NCBI RefSeq assembly: GCF_037975245.1
Contig: NC_092563.1
Coordinates: 17,659,594 to 17,723,593, forward strand
DNA: 64,000 nucleotides
Direction: 5' to 3'
Source of the DNA: Apostichopus japonicus
Lineage: Eukaryota; Echinodermata; Holothuroidea; Aspidochirotida; Stichopodidae
In this document: one piece after another, positions 1-13,611 of the stretch
Position numbering within the stretch: the stretch's first letter is position 1
Layout of the letters: every line of letters starts with the position of its first letter
The notes under the pieces: generated by a model
Databases searched by the model: none
Told to the model about the DNA's origin: nothing
The model's input: only the letters and a program-made list of their open reading frames with translations
Translations under genes and position numbers: made by a program

Positions 1-1166
1 TCAGTATTGTTGTGCTAATCTTGAGCAAGGAATGGCACACATTATTAAGGAAGTCTGTGAGATTATCAAAATAAGCAAGATTATTGTGTTGTGTGATCAT
101 TTATTGAATTTGAAGCCAACCCAACTCCTAGTCCTAGAGTCCTAAGCTGTTCACTTTCGTTGCTAGAGCCTGGGTTTTTGAAAGTGTCTTTCATTATTAT
201 TTAGCCTTGTAATGGTAATGGACTAAGTCTATTTAGTCTACTAGGCTAAGTACTATCTACCAAGTAGGATGGTGACTTCGAAGTTCGGACACTTAAAACT
301 TAAAACACCCCAAAACTAAATCTTCTGGTATAAATCACCAGAAAATATACTTCATATGGTGGGAGAATTTTGGTATATTACGATACACGGCCAAACTTTC
401 TTTCCTGCAAACTGTTTTCACGTTGTTTTCCAAGAAGATTCTTCGTGATTGTGGAACTGGTATTTCTTTGCTAGAGTATTGCGAAGTTCGGACACGCAAC
501 CCACAGTGTGGCGCTGGTGATAAAATTGGTGGCGCAGTTGCTCTTTCAGTAATTATATCAGACTTCATAGATCTTCGTCATTTTATTGACAAATATGTAA
601 GTAATTTCTTGCACACGGGTCATTTTGGAGAGAAAATAACTGTAGCTTCGTACTTTTTGGTGAAATTTGGCTCTTCCTGTAGGTTTTCATGGTGAAAATC
701 GTGTATTTCTTAGGGTGCCCGAACTTCACAGTATGCCGAACTTCGCAATACTGACTATACCAGCATTGACTGAGAAAAAAAAATACAAAGATTGATGCTA
801 TAGCTTTTCTGTCTGATTACCTGGAAAATAAGCATGAAATTCATTGATTCACCTGCTTGCTGTGATGGAAGAAGCTCTATACTTGTAGTGCTTAAATAAG
901 TTTAACAGTCCATATTAAAATCAACAGAAAATTTTGTAAACAACAAGAAGGAATTTTAAGAAAGGTAGAAAGATGTGAGCTACCAAACTTCAATGTTCTT
1001 CAGTAAGAACCTGTTTATCTTATAGAACAAAGTATCTTGAGGTATATGTGTCAGTACTTAGGAAAATATGGTATGGTATATGATCTACTATTTTAGTAAC
1101 TTTAAAGGTTTATTTTCATGACAGTTCTTGTTACATGAAACACCATGTTTTCTCATTCATTTCCAG
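1..1166. other. Intron 1 of the V-ATPase subunit d gene (3' part)
   Basis: No exon-like peptide was found here. The first coding exon of the subunit d gene, about 43 residues in the human protein, is not present, so this stretch is read as intron sequence upstream of the acceptor at 1165-1166. It holds a short inverted-repeat element (475-752) and another copy of that element's terminal motif near 277-290. The short open frames here look like chance. Confidence 0.7.
475..752. mobile_element. MITE-like element with 17-bp perfect terminal inverted repeats
   Basis: AGTATTGCGAAGTTCGG at 475-491 is matched exactly by its reverse complement CCGAACTTCGCAATACT at 736-752, giving a 278-bp element with perfect 17-bp ends. 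An inner inverted copy of the GAAGTTCGG core lies at about 719-727, and a further GAAGTTCGGACAC copy sits outside at about 278-290. No transposase frame is visible, so it would be non-autonomous. A target-site duplication is not obvious, and the superfamily is not assigned. Confidence 0.6.
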
Positions 1167-4100
1167 ATTTAAAACTTCACTTACAAAGCACAGATTATGG
1201 TAACTTCCTACAGAATGAACCATCACCTTTGACAGTGTCAGTCATTGATGACAAACTCAAAGAGAAGCTCGTAGTGGAATTTCTGCATCTCAGAAAGCAG
1301 TCTGTAGAGCCCTTATCAAAATTTCTTGACTTTATAACGTAAGTTTTATAGTGTACATTTTACCATGACTTCATAGGGGCTAAACACAGTTGTATAGATC
1401 TATATGGTTATAGGTTGTTCCAAAGAGAACCTATACTTCAGCTGGTGGGTATGCATATGATGGTTTGGTTGATGCCAAGCTTGTGATATATGTCAAAAAG
1501 GGTAGCATGGACAGCTGTCTCTTACTTTTGCAGATGCCCTTTACTATGTTCTGCAGAACAGGAACATTCAATCTTCTTAATGAGATATCTCCAGATAGAC
1601 AGCTTGCATAAATCTCAGTATGTACCATAAAGTAAGACCATGCTTACAAAGGAAATTCTATTACTTTGTGGAACTAAAGCATCATCGTCAGTGTGCACCT
1701 TGTAAACATGTTATCTTAAATATGGTGTATGGATGACCCATAGCTACTAAGTTACAATTAAGTAGTCACTTTTTTTATTCATGAAGGTCAGAGGTCACTT
1801 GAGGTTAACACAGGCAATGATTTGAATCACTTTTAAACCGTATCTGATATTTGTCGCATAAGTCGTCCTGAATTATCTACGACAAAGCCTTGTGATCAAT
1901 CTAAGTTAAATTTAATTTGATTTTATTAATGAACTATAGTAAATCAGCTGAGTACATATTTAATCCTACAGCATGAAGGTCTCCTTTCAAACACAATGTA
2001 CTCACTTGAAGGTAGTATTTCAAAACATGGAGAGTAGAGTGAAAACAAAAAAAGTTGCACCCACTTCTCAATCAAAATCAAGTTCCTTGAACTTGTTTAT
2101 CCTTCTTGAACAGTTCAATCAACCACTGCTGGTCAGCAGAGATTAACCCTGTTTGTTTGAAACTGATTCATCCTAGCTGAGTTGGATTTTGCTACTGTTG
2201 CTGCAGCTTTTGATACAGTGCCTGATTGTGTTTTCTTATCTATACAGTTACAGCTATATGATTGACAATATCATTCTACTCATCACTGGGACTCTCCATC
2301 AAAGATCCATCTCTGAACTCATTCCAAAATGCCATCCTCTTGGCAGCTTCGAACAAATGGAGGCAGTCAACGTGGCATCTACTCCAGCAGAACTCTACAA
2401 TGCAATTATTGTAGATACTCCATTAGGTAGGTGCTTCAAGGATCTGATAGTTTAAGAAAACCTTCAGATATTTTTCTTTGAAACATCTTATCACTAATGT
2501 TTGGTAGTGTACTCTCTAATTATGGAATGGCAAAGCCAGAAATATATCTGAAATAGTTTGCAGATGGTTGTAGTTTGTGAAAGTTAGTAGACTAGGACAG
2601 TTGGAAGATGCCTTCCAAACTCAGTTTTGTACAAACTGTTCAGTAGAGGAAATGCATCAAAACACAAGAAGATGATGGATTGCATATTAAAGTCAGGATA
2701 ACTTTAAAAGGGGTAGAAAGGATTTTTTATTTGGTACAGTAGTTTGAAAAATTCTGTGATTTTCAGTAAAAAATGTGTAAGTGTTATCTAGCATTTGCTA
2801 TTAAGATTGTGTCAATATCATATTTTATTCAAACAAGAATTTTATGGGACAGACCAATCAATTGTCAAGAATTATTCAATCTTTTTAGCAACTCACATAT
2901 AGTTCTGCCCTTTAGCACATCATATTGAAAAGTCAGTGGCTTTTGCATCATCATACTGTTAATGGTTACTTTCCAAATAATGTACAATAAATGTAATAGA
3001 TTTGCTAACAGCCAATGTAGCAGTACAGGCCTATAAAACTCCAGCCAATAGAAAAAAGTACAGTAAATTAACCATAATAGACTTGTTAACAGGATATGAC
3101 CAATATTAAAGCTGTTACCAGTAAATGAAACTGAATAGGAAGAGATGACTTAGCCATTTGCTTTGACTTAAACAAGGATGATTTGATATGGAATTTGGTT
3201 TCAGTCTGTCCATAGGTACATGGAAAATGGAAAAGCTATATATTAACTGATGATTGCTAATAGGAAATAAAATCTATCTTAGTATCTTGCATTCAAAGTT
3301 GTGTCCTGGTTTGCAAAACAATCTAATTTGCAGACTGAAAATGTTTCTTTTTAGCAAACAACTTTCGGCAAAAATGAAATAAATAAAATAATTCTAGAAC
3401 AAATAAAAAAAGAACTTTCACACTATTTTCCAAAAGATTCCAACAAGAATGGAAAGTTTGGTGTGGGGAGGGTTGGGGAAGGGGTATCACAACAGAATGG
3501 AATAAAAAGAAATTTCTTAGTAAAAATAATAGTAATCACAAGCTTTTAACACCAGACAAAAATAATGAAATTGTTAATTGTTTTGTTTATTATCATATCT
3601 CTTTCAAGTTACATGTGTAAAGACACTTATGGAAATATATTTCTTTGCATTGTCTCTTTCAGCTGATTTCTTCCAAGACTGCATTTCCGAACAGGATCTA
3701 GACGAAATGAATGTTGAAATAATCAGAAACACTCTGTATAAGGCCTACTTGGAGGCATTCTACAAGTTTTGCAAAGAAATAGGCGGTGCTACAGCTGATG
3801 TCATGTGTAACATTCTTGGGGTATGTAGTATCAATCCTGTCATATGGCAAGACTATTGTCAGTGAATGAACCTAAAGAATGGCATGATGCATATATATGG
3901 GTGTATATTTGAGTGTTGAGGGGGGGGGGGGTTGAGGGAGTAAGTAGAGGGGTTGCTGCTTAAAGGAAATTGCATCTCTCTGATCTGTTCAGGATGAGAC
4001 CCCTTTCTTCACCCCCTGGTCATTATGTTATTAGCTTACAGAGCAAGAACAGTATAGCATTTTATAGAACTGTCAACATGGTTAATGTTATCCTAAGCCA

Positions 4101-6451
4101 AGTATGCTAGCTGTTACAATTGATGCCATATTTGAGCTCTCAATAGTGGTTTTGGCAAACTTTCGCCTGCAATAAACTTACAAATTACATTTAAAATCAG
4201 TTTGCGTACAGTAGTAACTGAAGTTTGGACACTACCGCTCTTTGTCAATCATTTTGCAGTTTCTTTGGAAGGCGGTTTATTCTACAACGGGCACAATATC
4301 AAGATTGTCCCAACTTACAAGCATTAAGAAATTACAAATATGCCACTTCTTATCAGAAGGTTGTATATTTGTCTCTGGGATGAAACTTGTTTACCTGAAA
4401 AGTTATTAAAGCATAACAAAACATTTCCATAAAAAAAGAGATGAACACAAATATCAGATTCATGAACCAAAGGTTTCTATTGGTCTTGTAGGACAAGGTA
4501 TTTCTAGTCAGTTAGATTATTTTTTTTTCATATCACAGTCTAAGTGTCCCAACTTAAAGTGAACAATAAACTCCAATAAACGGTAGTTAAGGTTCATATT
4601 ACATATGACTGGAGCATTACATATTCTTTCTTGTCTGAGTAATTCTAAGGCATTCCTTGAGAAGCCTGCAGAAAAGAGATCTCATTTGCAGTAATTAAGC
4701 AAAGAATTTCTTACCCTTTCGTTAATAGTTTGAGGCGGACAGACGAGCTTTTATCATAACCATCAACTCCTTTGGCACAGAGTTAACCAAGGAGGACAGA
4801 GCTAAACTGTTTCCCAGATGTGGACAGTTAGAGCCCTACGGCCTAGCAGACCTCGCCAAATGCGATGACTACGATCAAGTCAGGGCAGTCGCTGATAACT
4901 ACCCTGTAAGTATTATTTATAGTTGTAAAAGTGGTCTGAAAATGTGACCTGATTGCAGCAAATATCATTTTTGAGAGGTAAAAAGTCTTTTAAGTTACTC
5001 AACTACAATTTGGAAATGAGTAAACATCCATTACTGTCAATGATTCATTTGTTCATTTCCTAATGTGATCGATAGTTTCACTGCCTGAAACCAGGTTTGG
5101 TCTTTAAGGGTAATGAAATTTCAATGGAAAGCCATATTTTTTCCAGTCATTATTTGATTTGAACCCCCTGTTGCCTTTTGTAGTACCCTTTGCATTTTTA
5201 TTCTTATCAATTGAATGTTTCCTACAGGGAGTAAAGCTTTGTCACATTCACAATTGGAATAAGTTAGATGTATTCCTGTGCCTTTATTCAGTTGTCATTT
5301 GTTAATATTTGTGTGTGTATGTCATCTATGACAGAAAATTTGTTTTCAGTATTGTTCCTACTGTCATACCCTGCACAGTAAGAAAAAAAGCCTGAGTTTT
5401 CTGATTTTTATTTTTTGTTTCACCAGGAGTACAAAGCACTGTTTGAAGGAGCAGGAACAAACTCTGGAGAGAAGACTCTGGAAGATAAATTCTTTGAACA
5501 TGAGGTAAGATAACTGCTTTCCCTATCCTTCCCCCACCCCACCCTGTCTCTCACTTTCCAACCTCTCTTCATACTGCATTTATTTACAGCTTTACACATC
5601 TTCAATTTGTAACCAATGGTTTACCTTACTTGCTAAGTTTGACAATATTTTGTGGTTACGTTCCAAACTGCTCAGTGAAACTGCAGAAACAATTGGTTTG
5701 TTTGTTAGCTTGTGTGTAGCTCATGTCAGTGTCTGTGGTAATGTCAAAAAACTACTTGGAGAGATCAAATGGCAATGATCTCTATGATAGAGCCTGCTTA
5801 ATTGTTGATGACTTTATGACTCAGGTTTCTTTGTAACATAATACAAACAGTCTAATGTACTTATCTATCTAAGCTACAGTGACTAAGTACACACAGAACT
5901 TTATTCAATGCAGTGTTTCTTTCAAACAACATTTCAACCTTCGCATTTTGTTTGTTAAGTTGCATTTCCATGTATTTCTCTGTACTATGAGTTAAAAGCT
6001 TTAGTGATACATAAAGGAACTTATAAATAGTTCGCTCGGATATTTGTAATAAAAACATGTCAACCAAAAACCAGAGGTAAAGCAAGAGCCAATCCAGATG
6101 ATACTACCTATACTCAAATACGATACTGTGTGATGGTTTGTCTTTGACCTTCAGATGTTGTACACTGCAAACAACAGTACACTTGTACCATTAGTGTCAT
6201 CTCTATAGAGAAAGGCAAATTTGGTTTGCAATTCCTATCAAAACCTTTACTCTGTTTATATTTCCCCTTCGTACAACCTTACACAACAGGTCCAGCTGAA
6301 TGTGAATGCATTTATGCAGCAGTTCCACTACGGTGTTTTCTACTCGTACGTCAAGCTGAAGGAACAGGAATGCCGAAACATTGTGTGGATTGCTGAATGT
6401 GTTGCACAGCGTCAGAGGGGCAAGATAGATAACTACATTCCAATACTCTAG
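1167..6451 (+). CDS. ATP6V0D1: V-type proton ATPase subunit d (V0 sector), exons 2-7, 5'-partial
   Basis: Coding exons are 1167-1338, 2248-2426, 3663-3820, 4729-4905, 5427-5504 and 6290-6451 (stop TAG 6449-6451), all with GT-AG borders and matching phases. They encode 308 aa, exactly what remains of the 351-aa human protein after its first 43 residues, so only exon 1 is missing and it lies before the window. Recognisable blocks in order are [81 protein letters not shown] and the C-terminal [16 protein letters not shown] followed by KIDNYIPIL. In the family, subunit d caps the proteolipid c-ring and couples it to the V1 central stalk in endolysosomal, Golgi and plasma membranes. The sequence is highly conserved, and no frameshift or missing block is seen. 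Assignment to the ubiquitous D1 rather than D2 type rests on overall resemblance only. Confidence 0.96.
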
Positions 6452-9400
6452 AGAAGCAATGCAGAGACAACACATTACGAAAGAGAGAGAATTTATCAGT
6501 ACAGTCTGCTATTTAATTTCCATGTTTTAAGAAAGAATGTACTCCTAATTTGACCAATGCCTATTGAGTAAAAAGATAAGAGTATTATGTAAATGAAAGA
6601 CACTAAAATATGTAAATAACATAAGAAGAGGAAAAGCAGTTTGGGCATTTCTGTATTTTCTTTTTTTCCTAGTTGATATGTAAAAGATTGATCTTTGAAA
6701 AGGTCACAGTCATGTGGTGATTGTAACTACATGACAAATGTGTACTCTGCACATGTCTGTATGTGACTTGCAAGCACCTGAGTTACATGTGACCAGTCTA
6801 GTGATTATGCTGGATGAATGTCTTGAACCACTGGCTGAAATGAAATCATTTTACATGTGGCCCTGTGGATATGACAATTGGCAACCTCTGGTACTCAACA
6901 GAGGTAAATCACCCTATGTATAAGGAAGGTAAGAAAAACAAAAAAATATATGCACTTAAGACTCTTAACAGTGTATTCTCGCATAGACGATGTGATAAGA
7001 AATAATTATTGAACAAACAGGCATAAGATATTTGCATAATTCATTTAAAATGAATAACAAGGATTTTTTAACCACCAAAAGTCTTATCTTGTTTCTCTCT
7101 TCAGAAACATCTGGTATATAGTTGGCTATTTATTACAAGAGGTATTTAGGAACTCATAATCAGTGTTGTTGAACAGCACTGTCCAAGATGTAAACAATTG
7201 TAAAAACCTAGATTATCTGGACACACCAGGATCTGTGTTTATGTGAGTATGAGAAAGATTGGGATAATGATAAGGATGTCTATACAGTAATGTCATTTTA
7301 ACTTTTAAGATGAAGTTTTAAGAAACAAACATATTGTTCGATAATGCTAACTGCAGTGCTGTTAAGTACTACTTCAGCATTTTACCCTTCTTTAGTGTGT
7401 TTCTGCCCTGGTTTTTCTGTAGCTGGAAACAAACAAAAAATCAAACTTGCTAATTACCAGCTTCCTGATATCAGTGGTCATTATAATCAACTTTTAATGT
7501 GGTGTCATTTTGCAAATAAGCTCTGGTTTTTATACCAGTTAAATCTTAAAGAGATCATTTTAAGTGTGATTATGAGAGGATGTGCATCATGAACCAAACA
7601 ATCTATGTTTTTTGTTTTCTTCTTCCTCTGGCATGCTGATTTTTTTTTGTAAAAAAAGTGTTTCTCTTTCATTCCAATTCCATCACAGAATAGATGCTTG
7701 TAATATGTAGCACTATGGATTCATGTGTATTCCGAGATAATATGGAATTTTAGAAGTTAACCTCCTTACAATAAAATAGTATAGAGGGAAATAAATCTGT
7801 TAACAAACTGCTTACCTACTGCAAAAAGCCTGAATAGGTAAATTTAGAGGGCCTGATGTTTCAAACGTAGAAGGATCTTTTTCAAGGCAAACTGTCAAAA
7901 AAGTATTAATATAGTGTTGTTATTATATTTAAGTTTTGTTGTTGTTGCTGTATCCTTGTTTTTATGTTCTACTCATACAGTATGTCTATTATTTAGCCTG
8001 AAAAACCATATGCAATGAACCTGTTTGTGAAATCTAAGTCCTATAGTTTGTGTCTTTTAATTTGTTGTCATATTCACTCATCTCTGGTATGCCTGTATAC
8101 TAAGTAATTAATACATAGTAACCAGTCAGAATATATGAATTGGTTATGATTACTTGTTATTCTTGAAATCATTTCCAAAAAAAAGGTTTATGTAGCCGAT
8201 ACATGTACTTGTTATGGGTAAAGTCGTTGATAATAAGTCTTGTGGTTTGGTCATGAAAATAGACAAACTAATAGGAGGTGACACAGTATCCAAATATTGA
8301 AGGACTAGAGAGTTTCTTAATCAGTGTGGGGAAGGGATGTTGGGGGGATGGGAGAAACCCAAGTTTCCTTCAAGTTCTTTTGGTATAGTGTATAATATTA
8401 TTTGGTAGTACTATTTGTCAACTCATTTTTAGGAAATGGAAAGATTGTGTTGCTGATATCTTTGTTCTTGTAAACATATGACCATCTCTTTCAAATATTC
8501 CCTGGTTGGATAAATCACTTTAGACTGAGTGAAAGTAATAACTAAAAAAAAGCATTATCTTTTAGTTGTATAGTACAATCCTATGTTCTAAATGTGAAGA
8601 AATTAGAATGATGTAAACATGGTTCCCTTGTTTTTCCTGTAGCTGTGTCACAATTGAAAGATGATTTGCATTATATTTTGTAGTTTGTAATGTGTTAGTT
8701 GGTTTTGTTCATTAGCTCTTCCGGTAACAACCATTGACATTCAGTGTACTTTTATTTAAGATTTTGATTAAAGATATCTGGTTGTTGTTTACATATGCCA
8801 GTGAGATTGGTGGAAACAAACAGAACTTTTTGTGAATTTGATATTCCAAAATAACAGTTACAAAACAAATAAGACACAGCCCTACTTGTGATATGTACAT
8901 TTTATATTAACAAATTTTCCCTCAACAAATCTCAAAGAAGCTGATGTAGCGGACTGAATGAGCTGTTCACCTTTTTTTCCACCCTTGTTGTTTCGATGGA
9001 ATTGAGGGGAAGGATTTAATTTTACCAAGTAATGAGTTTCTGTTTACATGAAATGTGTAGAAAAGTATGTTTTATGTGATTGTTTGGAAGATTTGCTTAT
9101 CTCCCCCCCCCCCCCACTCCCCCATTGTTGGTCCCCTTATCAGCCAATGTTATGCTTATTACTGTGCAATTTTCATGAATATTTTTATGTCATTGGTAGT
9201 CTGTGGGGTGTGGAGTAAATTTGAATAAACTATATTCAGTTATCCTATTATATTTCATGGTCCATCTTTTCTTTTTGTCTCAATTGCTTGCACCCATTAT
9301 ATACACAGAAATTTGTAGAAAATATTGATGATGGAATATAGCAACTTTTCCCACAGATGAATTTTCAGTCATAAAATAATTTTGATTCCTTGCAAAAGGC

Positions 9401-10378
9401 AAAAGAAATATATGTGATCATTGAAGTATTACCCTGACATGGTAATACTTTAATGATGTGGTATACAAGTGTATACACATGACTCCTTGGATTGTAAACA
9501 AAACTTAAAGTACATGGTGGTTGAACTTGATACTTATTATGGAGATCCACCTCTGAATACATAAACCCTATTGGTTCTAAAGGTCAGTCTCTTGAGTTCA
9601 CCAGAGGTCAAAGTATTATTGCAACTACCATCTTGTATTTTTTGTGGAGGTCAAAGGTCAACATAGATCATATCATAACATGTGATACTTCCTTGCTAAT
9701 GGTGACTGGGTGGGAAAAAAGTCATGGGACCTATTGATCTGTCCAAGAAAAGCAATCTTTTAGTGAGTATTTAGGGGAAACTATTATTTTTCATGAAGGA
9801 TCATGTTAGCACAACCACAATGAGATGAGCACATGATGTCAGTAACAACCAAAAACTTGAAAATCTTGTGTCCAATGTTAGCGTTCAATTTTCTAATATA
9901 AAATTGGCAAAGCGTCACAATTCTTCATGAGACCTTTACAAACTTGTCAGTTGTATCTGTATAGTGTCAACAGAATTCATTATTGACTATGACGCATGAC
10001 TATGTAATGCATCACAAGTTAATACATAACTGCAGTTTTCGCAATCGAATGAACGTTCTAGTGATCCCTTTTTTTACCTGATTTTTTTTTAACTGGCGAT
10101 ATAACTAAGTCTTATTCGCGTTCCACATACAGTTACGTTTAGGTGAAAATAGAAAAACTGGAAGTACATCTCAATCTGCGCATGCGTTGGAAATGTCATG
10201 TAGCAACCATGAAAATGGAAATGTACGTACTGTACGTTGATCACTATGCTTAGTTACTAAATTGACAAACTACTGTGTATACACAAGCCAGTTTAGTAGA
10301 GCTAAGTTTAACTCAACAGTGAATCCACTACAAATACTTATTTTCGTCTTCCTGTCACAGTTTCACTCAACAGTAAAC
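6452..10378. other. 3' UTR of the V-ATPase d gene and intergenic region
   Basis: No coding exon was recognised between the subunit d stop codon and the first roadblock gene. AATAAA-type signals near 7770, 7789 and 9223 are candidate poly(A) signals, and which one is used cannot be told from sequence. A C-homopolymer run lies near 9102-9114. The last 300 bp is richer in CpG and contains an NRF1-like site, consistent with a promoter for the next gene. Confidence 0.6.
10177..10187. promoter_or_regulatory. NRF1-like palindromic site upstream of the first roadblock gene
   Basis: TGCGCATGCGT matches the known NRF1 core GCGCATGCGC apart from its last base. It lies about 190 bp upstream of the proposed ATG at 10379. 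NRF1 sites are common in metazoan housekeeping promoters, which fits a constitutive dynein subunit. Use in vivo is inferred. Confidence 0.45.
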
Positions 10379-13300
10379 ATGGTTTGTACTTTCATGTTAA
10401 TATTTCCGGGCTTCTGAGATCCAATTAATCGTTGCCAAGCCAATCCCAACTAGTTTGGCTGGCATACATTTCAGGTTAAACGTTGAAACCAGGGAGCTGC
10501 TACTTTAGCAGCTCCCTGTTTAGACCAAGTGACGTCTTGGCCTAGGCTAACGTTAGAACTAACAAGTATAGGCTTGTTTGCATAGGCCTAGGCCAGTTGG
10601 GAAACATGAAAGAACATAATATTTATCCTAACTTCCTAAGCAGGCTTTGAAATGAGTACACAATATCAAAATGTTGTTTCAATTGACTAGGTCCTAGGCT
10701 ACTTCAAGATACAAATGTCAACTGAACACAACAATATTCCATAGGCCTATGTGTTCAGAGTAATTATTTAGGCTGTACTCTGACCTGGGTAATAAGTTAA
10801 TCTGTAACTTAGATTCTAACTGCACCATTTTTATTCTTGTTGCTGCATCCCCAAATGGATCAGTAACATGATATGTTTTTTAATAAATAGCTAGCCTAAA
10901 TCCTGTAAATCGAGTAAAAAGTGTGCTAACTGTTATAGCATGCTTAAATAATTCTCTATTCCATGAGGGACCAGTGGTGTATGTAAAAGGACCCACATTT
11001 CCCATTGATTGCAGCTTTTCCCCTCCCGGAAGTCAATTAATGATGTCTTGCACTCTGTATACTGTGTAATCATATGTAGCTGTACTGACAGACTACAGAA
11101 TATATGCAGCTTCAATTGCTAAAATTTGCTCAGCGAAGGAAGGAAGGATCGCGAAGCATCAATTTTGTATGCCAAGGCACTTTGACAAATTATTTCACCC
11201 ATTTACTGGAATTATACCATAAATATTACACATGCATGCACAAAGTGAGGGAATTTGTTTCCTACCTTCTACTGTTTTGACTCAAGATCTTTACAATGAT
11301 AAATCTTTATATTGTGGATTCTGGAAAAACCTGATCAAATCATTAAAGAAACCACAAACATGAAATTTAAAAATGAACCCCAATGAAACAGAGAATTTGT
11401 GCTCTTAGTATCACACCTGATAATGTGAGCTAATATGACTGATAGAAAGAAGAAGTTAAATTACATCTTAATACTCATATATTGGACATAAACAAATAGC
11501 AACTTATGTCTGGGTGATGAAACGATGAGATTTGAATCATGCTTGTGAATTGCTCATAAATCTTTACTTAGGGGAGTAATCTTAAAAAGTAACTCTCTGT
11601 TTCTCTTTCTTACAGTCAAACGAAGTTGAAGAATCACTGAAAAGGATCCAGCAGATGAAGGGAGTGATTGGAATTATTGTGATCAATGCAGAAGGTATTG
11701 ATGCAGTTTGCTCACTCGTTATTGCATTAGTAGTATCATGGTCTAGCTGTGCTACCTGATCCACTCTGATTTCAAATGTTGAAGTATAACTTGATTTGTT
11801 GGATCCAGTGGGTTGTGGAATATTCAATTTATAAATGTTTGGATATTGGTTTAAATTATTACAGGGTTTCTTGCATGTAGTAATCACTGTTTCATAATGG
11901 ATATGATCTTTGCCTTTGCTATGATTTGGTGTCCAGTAAAGAAGGGAAAATATCCCTTTTTTGGCATTGACAGCAATTTACACATGTAGTCAAGTTGGCT
12001 GGTGTGTATATGTGTTAATGAGCACATAGTTTATGTGTTGATGATAACGCAAGAACCCATTTGTGGTTATAAAATTGTTAATGTGTAAAATTCTTCTTTA
12101 ATACTATACCTCGGGAATTTGATCATGAACAAAGCTTATTTTTTCAATCATAAGTTGCTATGTAACAGATGGAGGAAATGTGCATATCATGTAGGGAAGT
12201 TTCAAGGTCAAAGCATGAATACCTTGTAACAACAATATCTGTTAAAGCAATTGATTGGTAGATTTCATACTTGACATGTGTTCTATTGATGAGTGCAATA
12301 GACGTTTTGTTCCTTTGTGGATGTCATTTGAGGCCTATGAATGATAAATGTGAAGAAATCTTCTTTAACATTACATTTCAAGAGTTCTGTTATGGAAAGC
12401 ATTTATTGTGTCAGTGAAAGGTTGCTTCACAATAAATGGAACAACTGCCACATTCTGAATTTCAAAAGTCAGTAGAGGTAAAGAAAGAATTCACTTTATT
12501 ATCATATCAGCATCTCTAGAAGAGAAATGTTGCCATCAACCAAAATTTATGAAATTCATATTACAATGATTCAACTGTAATGTAGTTTGTAAAAAATTTC
12601 ACCTTATGTAGCAAATAAAAAAAAAGTAGCTGTGCATTTTAATATTTTTGCACACACATTGTTCTGTGTTACTGTTACATCTTTATATTGTACTATATAA
12701 TAAATGGTGTGTTTCGTTTAGAAATTTGATACTTTAGTGCAAGTTTCAATTTCCTTATATGGCAAGTACAGTAGCCACTGGTAGGTTCCTCACTCTGGTT
12801 TCATAACTTTCATTTTGTTCTATTTATCTCAGGCATTCCAGTGAAGACAACATTGGATAACTCTACTACAGTGCAATATGCTGGTTTGATTCATTCATTG
12901 ACAGCTAAATCAAGAAGCACAGTCAGAGATCTTGATCCACAAAATGACCTTACTTTTCTGAGAATCAGATCTAAGAAACATGAAATAATGGTTGCACCTG
13001 GTAAGTTTGTTCACTAAGTTAATGTATTTGGTATTTAACACCATTGCTTCATGGGCTTTACTAATTCTTTCAAACTTCCTTAGTTAATGGTAGGCAGGGC
13101 CTACAGTAACAGCACCACTTTGACAGGGTCCTTGTTATGCTAAGTATCAATTGTATTTTCTGTCAAAATCTCATTAATTCTGGAAGATATTTACATGTAT
13201 TTGGATCAACACTAAAATATGATGCTGATAATAGTTCCTGAATTGGGATCAAACCCTGATAACAGGAAACAAAAATGCAGCTCTTTTGAAGTTTGACTCA

Positions 13301-13611
13301 TCATTACAAGTGACCCAAACTGACCCCACCCCCCTCCCCCCCCCCCCAAGAAAATGTTAAACGAATTAAGATATAGATTTGATATGTGTCATTGTGGCAA
13401 AGTTTTGGAAATTACTTTGTGTAGTTAGATGTGAAAGACCTGCAATATGGAAAGTCTGCCATCACAGTTCTTTTGGAAACTTTTTTTATAGATTTTTTAT
13501 TTTAATTTCCTACTATCTCAATACAAATGGTATGAATAATTTGTTTTATTTCATCCAACAGAGAAAGAATTCCTGCTCATAGTGGTCCAGAACCCATCGG
13601 ATGGAAGCTAG
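10379..13611 (+). CDS. DYNLRB: Dynein light chain roadblock-type, tandem copy 1
   Basis: Proposed exons are 10379-10381 (ATG only, donor GTTTGT), 11616-11694, 12833-13000 and 13562-13611 (stop TAG 13609-13611), totalling 300 nt and 99 aa. The single-codon first exon is inferred: exon 2 opens in phase 0 with [12 protein letters not shown], which aligns with residue 2 onward of human DYNLRB1. Hallmarks are the roadblock/LC7 strand [17 protein letters not shown], the near-invariant [20 protein letters not shown] and the last strand [12 protein letters not shown]. Length and fold match the usual 96-99 aa. Roadblock light chains dimerise and bind dynein intermediate chain, helping cargo attachment in cytoplasmic and ciliary dynein. 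A likely poly(A) signal is at 14747-14752. A second copy with identical exon sizes follows 2 kb downstream. The start exon is the least certain part. Confidence 0.92.
10490..10518. repeat. Perfect 13-bp stem hairpin in intron 1 of roadblock copy 1
   Basis: The arms at 10490-10502 and 10506-10518 are exact reverse complements (CAGGGAGCTGCTA and TAGCAGCTCCCTG), separated by a 3-nt loop. Pairing can extend about three more A-T pairs past one bulged C. The stem is too short for an ordinary pre-miRNA. It may be the centre or end of a palindromic MITE or a local structural site. Confidence 0.7.
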
